A stretch of DNA of 10,759 nt, from positions 1 to 10,759 of the forward strand of contig CAZUHN010000049.1 in assembly GCA_964620535.1 (NCBI GenBank), in the 5' to 3' direction. The notes beneath the pieces are model-generated. The model worked only from the letters and a program-made list of their open reading frames with translations. It searched no databases and was not told the DNA's origin. The stretch comes from CAZUHN01 sp964620535 (GTDB taxonomy: Bacteria > UBA8248). Shown piece after piece: positions 1 through 6,482 of the stretch (its first letter is position 1; each line of letters begins with the position of its first letter). The translations under genes and the position numbers were made by a program.

Positions 1-53
1 GACGCATCCCGAACGGAGAAGGATTTTTCCATCCCATATCTCGGAGGGCCATT

Positions 54-239
54 ATGAACGCAAATGCCCTGGAAACTACAGCAAAGGCGCTCGTTGCCGG
101 AGGCAAGGGAATTCTCGCCGCCGCCGAGAGTACCGGAAGCATCGAGAAGCGCCTCGCCTCCTTCAACCTCCCTTCGACCGAGGAGAACCGCCGCGCTTAC
201 CGGGAAATGCTGATCACCACCCCGGAGATATCCGAATAA
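54..239 (+). pseudogene. Truncated class I fructose-bisphosphate aldolase (N-terminal remnant)
   Basis: The 61 encoded residues match the N-terminus of class I (Schiff-base) fructose-1,6-bisphosphate aldolase. They include a GKGILAA stretch (residues 18-23), the ESTGSIEKRL segment (25-34) and STEENRRAYREML (41-53). Intact family members are about 340-360 aa and continue with a Tyr/Ile-containing strand after the point where this frame stops (TAA, 237-239). The family reads AADESTG, where the Asp (Asp33 of muscle aldolase) is catalytic; here it is Ala24 (codon GCC, one change from GAC). The Schiff-base Lys and the rest of the barrel are absent, so it cannot be an active aldolase. A good Shine-Dalgarno (GGAGGG, 43-48) lies 5 nt before the ATG, so it is probably still translated. 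It is in the same frame as fbp downstream. It is most likely a deletion remnant of an fba-fbp operon; a retained role as a translated leader is possible but unproven. Confidence 0.82.
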
Positions 240-272
240 CGGGCGGCCCCGAGAAAGGGAAGGAAGGTGGGG

Positions 273-1298
273 ATGGCCACCGTCACCGAAGTGCAAAAAG
301 GCATCACCCTCGAGCGGCACATCCGCGAGGAGGAGCGCTACCATCCCCACGCGCGGGGAATCTTCACGCGGCTGGTGAACCAGGTGTCCCTGGCCTCGAA
401 GATCATCAACGCCGAGGTAAACAAGGCGGGCCTGGTCGAAATTCTCGGCCTGACCGGCCACACGAACATTCAGGGCGAGGAAGTTCAAAAGCTCGACGAA
501 TACGCAAACGAGGTTTTCCGCCGCGCGCTCGATCACACGGGCTCGGTCGCAGCGCTCGCGAGCGAAGAGATGGACAACTTTTACACCGTGCCGGACGAGC
601 ACGTCGACGAAGGGGAGTACGTCATTCTTTACGATCCGCTCGACGGCTCATCGAACATCGACGTGAACGTGAGCATCGGCTCCATTTTCTCCGTCCTCCG
701 GCGCCGCAATCCAGGCACGGCCGCCGCGATCGAGGACTTCCTCCAACCCGGCGCGGAGCAGCTTTGCGCCGGCTACGTCATCTACGGATCTTCAACCATG
801 CTCGTGTACACGACGGGAAACGGCGTGAACGGCTTTACGCTGGATCCTTCCGTCGGCGAATTTTTCCTCTCGCACAGGAACATCCAGATTCCCCCCAAGG
901 GAAAAATCTACAGCATCAACGAGGGGAACTCTGCCAACTGGGAAGAAAACATCTCCCGCTACGTCGCCCACCTCAAGAAAGAGGACGAGGCTTCGGGGCG
1001 GCCCTACTCGTCTCGCTACATCGGCTCCCTTGTCGCCGACTTTCACCGCAACCTCCTCAAGGGCGGCATTTTCCTCTACCCCGGCGACCGGAATAATCCC
1101 AGCGGGAAGCTCCGCCTGCTCTACGAGTGCAACCCGATTGCCTTCATCGTCGAGCAGGCGGGCGGGGCCGCCACCGACGGCACGGGGAGAATCCTGGATA
1201 TTTTCCCGGATAAGCTCCACCAGCGGGTCCCCTTCATCGTCGGCAGCATAGAAGAGGTGGCGAAAGCCAGGAGGTTCTTGGCGGGAGAGCGGCAATGA
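273..1298 (+). CDS. fbp: Fructose-1,6-bisphosphatase, class I
   Basis: Hydrolyses fructose-1,6-bisphosphate to fructose-6-phosphate in the cytoplasm, for gluconeogenesis or the Calvin cycle. About 341 aa, the normal length for the family. Visible landmarks from the chosen Met are the GHTNIQGEEVQKLD region near 62-76, metal-ligand acidic residues in ASEEMDN (96-102), the metal/phosphate motif DPLDGSSNIDVN (121-132), the substrate segment SRYIGSLVADFHR (247-259) with KGGIFLYP after it, ECNPIAFIVEQAGG near 285-298, and the C-terminal LHQRVPFIVGS. All expected catalytic elements appear intact. The frame also has a GTG at 267, but the ATG at 273 is 5 nt after a GGAAGG Shine-Dalgarno (262-267), so 273 is preferred. 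The gene lies 33 nt after the stop of the aldolase remnant, in the same frame, and its TGA overlaps the ATG of the lipoprotein gene (ATGA), which implies translational coupling. Confidence 0.96.
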   Translation: MATVTEVQKGITLERHIREEERYHPHARGIFTRLVNQVSLASKIINAEVNKAGLVEILGLTGHTNIQGEEVQKLDEYANEVFRRALDHTGSVAALASEEMDNFYTVPDEHVDEGEYVILYDPLDGSSNIDVNVSIGSIFSVLRRRNPGTAAAIEDFLQPGAEQLCAGYVIYGSSTMLVYTTGNGVNGFTLDPSVGEFFLSHRNIQIPPKGKIYSINEGNSANWEENISRYVAHLKKEDEASGRPYSSRYIGSLVADFHRNLLKGGIFLYPGDRNNPSGKLRLLYECNPIAFIVEQAGGAATDGTGRILDIFPDKLHQRVPFIVGSIEEVAKARRFLAGERQ

Positions 1299-2200
1299 GG
1301 AAGAGCAAGGGACCGATCCGGATCGCGTTGGCGGGCATCCTCCTCCTTTCCGGCTGCGTCGCCCTGGAGGATTACGAGCGCAAGGTCGATGAGGCGGGGA
1401 GCCTCCGGAGGGAGGCCGAAGCCGCCCAGTCCCGGGTCGATTCCTTCCAGCGGAACACCGACGACCTCCGCAAGAAAATCGACGAGCGGCGGCTCGAAAA
1501 CGAGGAGCTCGCCCAATCCCTCTCGCTGGCCCGCCGCCATGCGCAGCAAGTCGAAACCCGCCTAGCGGACATGCGGGCCCAGTTCGCCTCCCAGCGACAG
1601 GACCAGAAATCCGCCGAGCAGAAGGGCTTGGAGCTGGAGAGCGCCCAAAAAGCGAGCCTCGAGAAGATTCGCCGGCAGGAGGAGAATTTGGTCCACCTGC
1701 GCGGACAACTCGCCCGGTTCGAAGACAAGCTCCGGTTCCAGGAGCAGGTTCAAAAAGACCTCACGGCCAACTTCGCCCGCGAGATCCGCGAGGGCAAAGT
1801 GCAGATCCGCCTGGCGGGCGAGCGCGTATTGGTCCGGCTTGCCAGCGAGCTCATCTTCTCGTCCGGCAAGGTCGATATCAAACCGAGGGCCAATAATCTG
1901 CTCCGGAAGGTGGCCGCCACCCTCAACCGGTACACGAACCGAGAGGTCCAGATTCAGGGACACACCGACAACATCCCCCTCAGCGACCGGCTCATCGAGC
2001 ACTGGGAGTCGAACTGGGAGCTCTCCGCCGCCCGCGCCACCCGCGTGGTGCGGTACCTGATCGAGGTGGGCCGGGTTGAACCCCGCCGGATCTCCGGCGC
2101 GGGCTTCGGCGAGTACAGCCCCCTCGCCGACAACGCAACGCGCGAGGGCAGAAGCAAAAACCGGCGCCTCGAAATCGTCATCTTCCCTCCCCGGAACTAG
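1295..2200 (+). CDS. OmpA/MotB-family peptidoglycan-binding lipoprotein with coiled-coil stalk
   Basis: 301 aa. The N-terminus (RKSK, then ALAGILLLSGC) is a lipoprotein signal peptide with lipobox LSGC and acylated Cys21. Residue +2 is Val, not Asp, so an outer-membrane destination is expected under the enterobacterial Lol rule. Residues about 25-165 are rich in Glu, Arg, Gln and Ala with heptad spacing and look like a long coiled coil. Residues about 168-298 form an OmpA C-terminal domain: GHTDN at 222-226, NWELSAARA at 240-248, and GRSKNRRLEI at 285-294, which carry the Asp and Arg expected to bind diaminopimelate in peptidoglycan. The layout resembles Pal/OmpA-like and MotB-like anchors. 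The start overlaps the fbp stop, with GGGAG at 1283-1287 as ribosome binding site. The pairing with fbp makes no obvious metabolic sense and may be only transcriptional. No specific name can be given. Confidence 0.9.
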   Translation: MRKSKGPIRIALAGILLLSGCVALEDYERKVDEAGSLRREAEAAQSRVDSFQRNTDDLRKKIDERRLENEELAQSLSLARRHAQQVETRLADMRAQFASQRQDQKSAEQKGLELESAQKASLEKIRRQEENLVHLRGQLARFEDKLRFQEQVQKDLTANFAREIREGKVQIRLAGERVLVRLASELIFSSGKVDIKPRANNLLRKVAATLNRYTNREVQIQGHTDNIPLSDRLIEHWESNWELSAARATRVVRYLIEVGRVEPRRISGAGFGEYSPLADNATREGRSKNRRLEIVIFPPRN

Positions 2201-2252
2201 CCCGCCTGCCGCACTCCGCACCCCCCCCGGACGATCCGGACCAGGCCGGGCG

Positions 2253-2275
2253 CCCCCTTTCCCCGCCCCCCGCCC
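2253..2275 (-). other. Potential G-quadruplex motif overlapping a promoter
   Basis: Read on the - strand, this stretch holds four G-runs of 3, 6, 4 and 5 bases separated by C, C and AAA. That is a textbook G3+ quadruplex motif with short loops. It covers the -35 hexamer and most of the spacer of the + strand promoter at 2258-2286, lying on the template strand. Folding is predicted from sequence only. Confidence 0.55.
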
Positions 2276-2286
2276 TCCGATAGACT
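2258..2286 (+). promoter_or_regulatory. Predicted promoter P1 for the metallo-hydrolase/Nudix pair
   Basis: TTTCCC at 2258-2263, a 17-nt spacer ending in TCCGA, and TAGACT at 2281-2286. The same arrangement occurs at 6629-6657 and, on the - strand, at 8755-8783. This recurrence is the main reason to believe it, because the individual hexamers are weak matches to a sigma-70 consensus. Transcription would start near 2293, giving a leader of about 64 nt before the ATG at 2357. Confidence 0.55.
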
Positions 2287-2304
2287 GGCCCCCGGATAAT
2301 GACG

Positions 2305-2330
2305 CGCCCCCGCAAGGGGCGTTTTCTTCT
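2305..2330 (+). terminator. Intrinsic terminator or attenuator-like hairpin
   Basis: A 6-bp perfect stem (CGCCCC at 2305-2310, GGGGCG at 2316-2321) with a 5-nt loop is followed by TTTTCTTCT. It could end the fbp-lipoprotein transcript. It lies about 12 nt downstream of the inferred start of promoter P1, so P1 transcripts would also carry it in their leader. Confidence 0.6.
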
Positions 2331-2340
2331 CGCTCTCACC

Positions 2341-2355
2341 GGAGGCGGCACCTCC
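2341..2355 (+). promoter_or_regulatory. Hairpin sequestering the Shine-Dalgarno
   Basis: The best ribosome binding site for the metallo-hydrolase, GGAGG (2341-2345), is perfectly complementary to CCTCC (2351-2355), which lies between it and the ATG at 2357, with a 5-nt loop. If formed, the hairpin would mask the Shine-Dalgarno and lower translation. No ligand-binding domain is recognisable. Confidence 0.4.
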
Positions 2356-2356
2356 C

Positions 2357-3019
2357 ATGATCGTCGAGCGCGTTCCCGTCGGTCCCTTCCAGATGAACAG
2401 CTACCTGGTGGGATGTGGGGAAACCGGGGAGGCCGTCTACATCGATCCCGGGGCGGAAGTTGAGCGGGTAATCGCCCTGGCCGCCGGGCGCGGCCTCCGG
2501 ATCACCAAGCTCGCCGGGACGCACGCTCACCTCGACCACGCCGAGGGCGCCGCCGAAGCCAAGGAGAAGCTCGGCGCCCCCTACTTATTGCACGAGGCTG
2601 AGCTGCACAACCTCGAGAACATGCCGGAGGCCGCCCGGAGGTACGGCTTTCCCGCCCCGCCCGTCCCCGAAGTGGACGGTTTTCTGGTGCCGGGGGAAAC
2701 TCTCTCGGCGGGGGAGCTCGCCTTTGAGATCCGCCTTACCGGCGGCCACGCGCCCGGCAACGTGACGCTTTATCTTCCGGACGGAGAGGACGTGCCTGGG
2801 CGCGCCTTCGTGGGGGATTCGCTCTTCGCGGGATCCATAGGCCGCACCGACCTCTATATGGGGGACAGCGCGGTCCTGCTGGAAGGCATCCGGACTCAGA
2901 TACTCTCCCTCCCGCCCGAAACCGTGGTTCACCCCGGCCACGGTCCCGAGACCACCGTCGGGATCGAAAAGGAAACGAACCTTTTCTGTCAGCCGGGCGG
3001 AGAGCGATTGCTTGCCTGA
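2357..3019 (+). CDS. MBL-fold metallo-hydrolase, YcbL/glyoxalase II-like
   Basis: 220 aa, cytoplasmic, without a signal peptide. It has the full metal-site set of metallo-beta-lactamase-fold hydrolases of the glyoxalase II branch: THAHLDH (55-61) giving two His, Asp and His, then His131 in GGHAPGN, Asp154 in FVGDSLF, and His195 in HPGHGPETT. The segments SIGRTDLYMGD (160-170) and GIEKETNLF (202-210) are typical of short YcbL-like proteins, which lack the longer C-terminal substrate domain of classical glyoxalase II. The likely reaction is thioester hydrolysis, such as a hydroxyacyl-glutathione or related thiol ester, but the true substrate cannot be read from sequence. It has its own leader and promoter P1, and its 3' end overlaps the Nudix gene by 8 nt, so the two are probably co-translated. 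Confidence 0.93.
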   Translation: MIVERVPVGPFQMNSYLVGCGETGEAVYIDPGAEVERVIALAAGRGLRITKLAGTHAHLDHAEGAAEAKEKLGAPYLLHEAELHNLENMPEAARRYGFPAPPVPEVDGFLVPGETLSAGELAFEIRLTGGHAPGNVTLYLPDGEDVPGRAFVGDSLFAGSIGRTDLYMGDSAVLLEGIRTQILSLPPETVVHPGHGPETTVGIEKETNLFCQPGGERLLA

Positions 3020-3626
3020 AAAAACCGGCCCCCCGCCCCGGGAAGAGCGAAGCGTGGGCGGGAACCCTCAGCCCGAGGCGCTTCCGGACCTGGGCGGCGC
3101 CGTCCGCCATTGCGTCGTGTGCGGCGCCCTCCTCGAGCGCCGCGTTTGGGCGTTCGACAGCACAGAGCAACTTTGCTGCACCCGGCCGGAATGCACCCAC
3201 GTCCACTTCCTCGACCCCAAGGTTGCCGCCGGCGTCATCCCCACCTTCGGGGGCAAGGCGATCCTCCTCCAACGTGCCCACAACCCGGGAAAGGGCCTCT
3301 GGACGTTTCCGGGGGGCTACGTCAACCAAGGCGAGGTCGTTCAGAAAGCGGCGGCGCGCGAGGCGCTGGAGGAGGCAGCGATCGAAGTCCGGGTGGGAGC
3401 CCTCCTCGGCGTCTACTCCTTCGATCAATTTCCGACCATACTCATCGCCTTTACCGGGGAGGTCATTTCCGGCGAACCCCGGGCCGCGGCGGAGAGTACG
3501 GCGCTCCGCCTCGTTGGTGCGGAGGAAATTCCCTTCGGCGATCTCGCCTTCGACACCACCCGGGCGGCGATGCGCGACTGGCAGGAATGGATACGGACCG
3601 GGAGGGTTTCCGGGACCGCGCTCTGA
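3012..3626 (+). CDS. Zinc-ribbon Nudix hydrolase
   Basis: 204 aa from a TTG start that overlaps the upstream stop by 8 nt, with GGAG (2999-3002) as ribosome binding site. A GTG at 3054 is a possible alternative start. Residues 34-61 contain Cys34-x2-Cys37 and CysCys55-56...Cys61, a likely zinc ribbon like that of NudC-type proteins, followed by HFLDPK. The Nudix box lies at 102-124: G102-x5-E108-x7-R116 E117-x2-E120 E121, so the metal-binding Glu residues are intact. The usual Gly near the end of the box is Ala123. The family cleaves nucleoside diphosphates linked to another group (NADH, ADP-ribose, nucleotide sugars and others). The substrate here is not determined, because the NudC downstream specificity motif is not evident. 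Co-transcription with the thioesterase-like MBL protein suggests a metabolite-repair or housecleaning role, but that is inference. Confidence 0.9.
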   Translation: MPEKTGPPPREERSVGGNPQPEALPDLGGAVRHCVVCGALLERRVWAFDSTEQLCCTRPECTHVHFLDPKVAAGVIPTFGGKAILLQRAHNPGKGLWTFPGGYVNQGEVVQKAAAREALEEAAIEVRVGALLGVYSFDQFPTILIAFTGEVISGEPRAAAESTALRLVGAEEIPFGDLAFDTTRAAMRDWQEWIRTGRVSGTAL

Positions 3627-3663
3627 AGGCGGGCGAAGGCCCCGCCGCGCCGGCGAGAAACGA

Positions 3664-3685
3664 GCGATGCGGATCGCGGTTTTTT
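3664..3685 (+). terminator. Probable intrinsic terminator after the Nudix gene
   Basis: A short GCGAT/ATCGC stem (3664-3668, 3673-3677) with a GCGG loop is followed by GG and six T (3680-3685), about 40 nt after the Nudix stop. The stem is only 5 bp, so efficiency is uncertain, but position and T-run fit. Confidence 0.5.
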
Positions 3686-3729
3686 GGTCGCTAGGAGAGG
3701 AGGCGCACCCGGGCGGAATGAATTTCGCT

Positions 3730-3751
3730 CGGGCGGGAATGGAACCGCCCG
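3730..3751. repeat. GC-rich inverted repeat at a composition boundary
   Basis: CGGGCGG (3730-3736) and CCGCCCG (3745-3751) form a perfect 7-bp stem with an 8-nt loop. It sits exactly where GC-rich DNA gives way to the AT-rich segment. There is no adjacent T-run, although the following sequence is AT-rich. It may act as a second terminator or a boundary element. Confidence 0.45.
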
Positions 3752-3756
3752 CCTGC

Positions 3757-3935
3757 CAATCAAATAATATATTTTATTTCAAATACATACCGGTACCTCA
3801 CCACTTAAGTCTCAGCCGGCACTCCAGAAAAGTAAAAATATAATTTAAATAAACCTATGTAATTCAAATGTTTATAACTTCTAGTTAAAATGATACTTGA
3901 ATATATCCCCTCTCTCCTGTTATTATTCCGCCCGT
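3757..3935 (+). other. AT-rich intergenic segment, probable promoter region
   Basis: This stretch breaks sharply with the surrounding GC-rich DNA. Two strongly AT-rich blocks (about 3757-3790 and 3826-3930) flank a short stretch of ordinary composition. A perfect TATAAT stands at 3839-3844, but the hexamer 17 nt upstream (CCGGCA) is a poor -35. AT-rich UP-like DNA may compensate. No convincing gene, tRNA, DnaA box or mobile-element end was seen. The frame opened by the ATG at 3890 runs through its last part, but the codons there (ATA, TTA, TTA, CTT) are unlike the rest of the gene. Confidence 0.5.
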
Positions 3936-3937
3936 TC

Positions 3938-3955
3938 CCCATCCGCCCTGATGGG
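3938..3955 (+). promoter_or_regulatory. Hairpin just upstream of the GAF-GGDEF start
   Basis: CCCATC (3938-3943) and GATGGG (3950-3955) form a perfect 6-bp stem with a 6-nt loop that ends 6 nt before the GTG at 3962. It includes part of the only Shine-Dalgarno-like purines (GGGTGG). An ATG at 3951 opens a four-codon frame (stop 3963-3965) overlapping that GTG. Possible translational control; weak evidence. Confidence 0.3.
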
Positions 3956-3961
3956 TGGCGC

Positions 3962-5419
3962 GTGACGAATCTCGAGAGGGATCTGTTCTCCCTCATCACT
4001 CTTGTCGGCAACGTCATGGAGGCCTACTCGGCCTCGCTCTTCCTGGAAAACAAGAGCCGCCGAAACTTTCAGCTCACCTCCTTTCACAGCCTGAGCCCGC
4101 ACATCATCCCCGACGCCAGCGTGGTCAGTGGTCAGGGCTTCCTGGGCTGGGTGCTCGAAAACAACGAACCCCTCAGCGTCAACCAGTTCGACAAGGACAC
4201 CATCGTCCTCGGCTACTACGGTCGGAACGAGGATATCAAATCCTTCATGGCGGCCCCCCTCCCGTCCTCCCGGACCCGGGGGGCACTGGCCATCGACAGC
4301 AAGAAGACATGGTGCTTCACGCCCAAATGCCAAAAAATTCTCACAGGGTTCGCCCAGCAGTTCGCCTATTTGGTGGACGGCGCGCTGGCGGCGTCGCACC
4401 GGGAACGCCGTCGGATCGACATCGCTTCCCTCGGCGGCTACCTCGAATCGCTCCACGTCTGCGAGAGCGAAGATCAGCTACTGAACGCCATCTGCCTGGT
4501 GCCGCGCGATCTGCTCCCCTTCGACGGCTGCTTCCTCGCCCTGGCGGATGAAAAGAAAGGGGCCGCGAGCTTGGTCCGCACCGCGGGCTTCGGGGAACTC
4601 TTTCTCGGGGAGATCCCCGTGAACGGTCGGGCGAGCGTCGCGGGCTACGTCCTGGGAAAGGGCGAATCCCTGCGCCTTCCCGACCTGAAGGGACAAAAAG
4701 GGAAAAGGCCCCTTTTTCACCCTGACGAGCCGATCCTCGATACCCGCTCGGTGGCGGCTGTCCCCCTGACAGCGGGGGGAAGGGTTCTCGGCGTGCTCGG
4801 CTTCACGAACCGTCGCCGGAACATGTTCGACGCGGGGACGGTGAAGCGGGCCGAACTCATCGCGGGGGCGGTCACCTCCGCCCTCGAGCGGTTGGGCGAT
4901 CTGCGCCGCCGGAAAGAGAGCAAATCCCGCGACTGGATCACCGGCGGCCGCAACGCGCTCTTCCTACGCTCACGGCTCGGCGAAATTCTCCAGGACGCGG
5001 ATGCCCGGGGCCGCCGGATCGCCCTCCTGGCCGTCGCGCCAGACGAATTGGACAATCTGAGCGAAAGCGTATCTCCCGTGCATGAAGAGGCGCTCGCCGC
5101 CCACCTCTGGCGGACGCTCGAGCCCTACGCCCGCGACGGGGACATCCTCGTTCGTCACATGGGGACGCGCTTTTTCCTTCTCCTCCATGGAACCTCACAC
5201 GAGCACGCCGAGGCGGTGGCTGGGCGCCTGATCCAGGAACTGAACGAAAGCCCCTTTACCGGCGCCGGGCACGAGATTTCTCTCACCGCCTCTGTCGGGA
5301 TTGCGTGTTTTCCGGAGGACGGAACCGGGCCCGAAGGCCTTTTCTCCGCCTCTCTCTCGTCGCTCCAGGCGGCGCGGACGGAAGGAACCAACCAATTATG
5401 CCTACATGGGGGAAGGTGA
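3962..5419 (+). CDS. GAF-GAF protein with degenerate GGDEF domain
   Basis: 485 aa from GTG 3962, or 509 aa if the ATG at 3890 is used. The later start is preferred because the extra 24 codons lie in AT-rich DNA with atypical codons and no ribosome binding site. GAF domain 1 spans about 5-140 (GFLGWVLENNEPLSV is a hallmark). GAF domain 2 spans about 160-305 (VAGYVLGKGESLRLPD and SVAAVPLTAGGRVLGVLGF). A GGDEF-type domain follows at about 320-480 (start-motif relative ITGGRNALFLRSRL, later ISLTASVGIACFPEDG). The catalytic GGDEF reads MGTRF (bases 5159-5173), so diguanylate cyclase activity should be lost. The RxxD inhibitory-site motif is present as RDGD (bases 5132-5143) in the right register before the signature. 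It may therefore sense c-di-GMP or only mediate protein contacts. No membrane segment is clear. It ends 4 nt before mreB, so the two are probably translationally coupled and the protein may bear on cell shape. Confidence 0.85.
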   Translation: MTNLERDLFSLITLVGNVMEAYSASLFLENKSRRNFQLTSFHSLSPHIIPDASVVSGQGFLGWVLENNEPLSVNQFDKDTIVLGYYGRNEDIKSFMAAPLPSSRTRGALAIDSKKTWCFTPKCQKILTGFAQQFAYLVDGALAASHRERRRIDIASLGGYLESLHVCESEDQLLNAICLVPRDLLPFDGCFLALADEKKGAASLVRTAGFGELFLGEIPVNGRASVAGYVLGKGESLRLPDLKGQKGKRPLFHPDEPILDTRSVAAVPLTAGGRVLGVLGFTNRRRNMFDAGTVKRAELIAGAVTSALERLGDLRRRKESKSRDWITGGRNALFLRSRLGEILQDADARGRRIALLAVAPDELDNLSESVSPVHEEALAAHLWRTLEPYARDGDILVRHMGTRFFLLLHGTSHEHAEAVAGRLIQELNESPFTGAGHEISLTASVGIACFPEDGTGPEGLFSASLSSLQAARTEGTNQLCLHGGR

Positions 5420-5423
5420 TGTC

Positions 5424-6455
5424 ATGACGATCCTCGGCAAGCTTCGCTCGCTCATCGGTGACCGGTTCGCAATCGACCTCGGAACGGCGAACACGCTCAT
5501 CTACACCAAGTCGGACGGCATCGTCCTGGACGAGCCCTCGGTGGTTGCGCTCAACCAGAAGAAGGGGGGTTCCATCCTCGCGGTGGGCCGGAAGGCGAAG
5601 GACATGTACGGCCGCACGGGCGAGAACATCAAAACGGTGCGGCCCATGAAGGACGGCGTCATCGCCGACTTCGATGTGACGGGAGCCATGATCCGCCACT
5701 TCATCAAAACGACCCTTCCCCGGCGGCGCCTGAGCCGCTCGACCATGATGGCCTGCGTGCCATCGGGGATCACGAGCGTCGAGATGAAGGCCGTCATCGA
5801 CTCGGCCATCCAGTGCGGGGCCGGCACCGTCCACCTCATCGAAGAGCCCATGGCCGCGGCCATCGGGAGCCGCCTCCCCATCAACGAGGTGACCGGCTCG
5901 ATGGTGGTGGACATCGGAGGTGGCACCACGGAGGTGGCCGTCATCAGCCGGTACGCCATCGCCTACTCGGAGTCCCTGCGCGTGGCCGGAGACGAGATGG
6001 ACGAGGCCCTCCGGCGGTACATCCGGCGGGAGCACGGCCTCGCCATCGGCTCCTTCGAGGCCGAGCGGGTCAAGATCGCGGCCGGCTCGGCCTGGCCCCT
6101 GTCCTCCCCCGAGGAAATCGAGGCTTCCGGGATCGACGTCACCACGGGGATTCCCCGCATCATCAAAGTGACAAGCGAGATGACGCGGGCGGCGCTAGAA
6201 GGGCCCGTCAAGGCGATCGTGGAGGCGATCCGCAAGGCCCTCGCCAAGTCGAGCCCCGAGCTCGCGGCGGACATCACCCGGCGGGGGATCGTGCTCGCCG
6301 GCGGCGGCTCCTTGCTGAAGGGGCTTGGTCCACGGCTTCACGCCGAGACGGACCTTGCCATCTACCGGGCCAAGGACCCGCTCACCGCTGTCGTTCGCGG
6401 CACCGGATACGCCCTCGACCACTATAAAACTTTGAAGCAAGTCTGCCTGAACTGA
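5424..6455 (+). CDS. mreB: Rod shape-determining protein MreB
   Basis: 343 aa, the family's usual size. This bacterial actin polymerises beneath the inner membrane and directs the elongasome for lateral wall synthesis. Actin-fold nucleotide motifs are clear: phosphate-1 DLGTAN (18-23), EEPMAAAIG (140-148), phosphate-2 DIGGGTT (163-169), VAGDEMD (187-193, usually GGDEMD) and the adenosine-site LAGGGSLLKG (291-300). The start is the ATG at 5424, 7 nt after a strong GGGGGAAGG (5408-5416); an upstream in-frame ATG at 5301 lies inside the preceding gene and is not needed. The gene follows the GAF-GGDEF gene by 4 nt. It ends 27 nt before a strong terminator, with no mreC or mreD behind it, so those must lie elsewhere or be absent. 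The short N-terminus has a modest amphipathic character (ILGKLRSLIG), in keeping with membrane association. Confidence 0.95.
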   Translation: MTILGKLRSLIGDRFAIDLGTANTLIYTKSDGIVLDEPSVVALNQKKGGSILAVGRKAKDMYGRTGENIKTVRPMKDGVIADFDVTGAMIRHFIKTTLPRRRLSRSTMMACVPSGITSVEMKAVIDSAIQCGAGTVHLIEEPMAAAIGSRLPINEVTGSMVVDIGGGTTEVAVISRYAIAYSESLRVAGDEMDEALRRYIRREHGLAIGSFEAERVKIAAGSAWPLSSPEEIEASGIDVTTGIPRIIKVTSEMTRAALEGPVKAIVEAIRKALAKSSPELAADITRRGIVLAGGGSLLKGLGPRLHAETDLAIYRAKDPLTAVVRGTGYALDHYKTLKQVCLN

Positions 6456-6482
6456 TTTCCCCACGCACTTCCCCCCACCAAA

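Noticed and set aside
1562..2221. 219-aa open frame on the - strand opposite the OmpA lipoprotein
   Set aside because: Shadow of a conserved OmpA domain; no motif or ribosome binding site of its own.
3110..3843. Two long + strand frames overlapping the Nudix gene
   Set aside because: Both are Arg/Pro/Gly-rich out-of-frame readings of the Nudix gene, whose own frame has the complete catalytic box.
3757..3890. Replication origin or attachment site in the AT-rich segment
   Set aside because: No DnaA-box cluster, iterons, tRNA end, integrase or flanking direct repeats were seen; low GC alone is not enough.
5283..6035. 250-aa open frame on the - strand across mreB
   Set aside because: It is antisense to well conserved MreB coding, has low-complexity His/Gly/Arg-rich composition and no recognisable motif; long antisense frames are expected in GC-rich genes.
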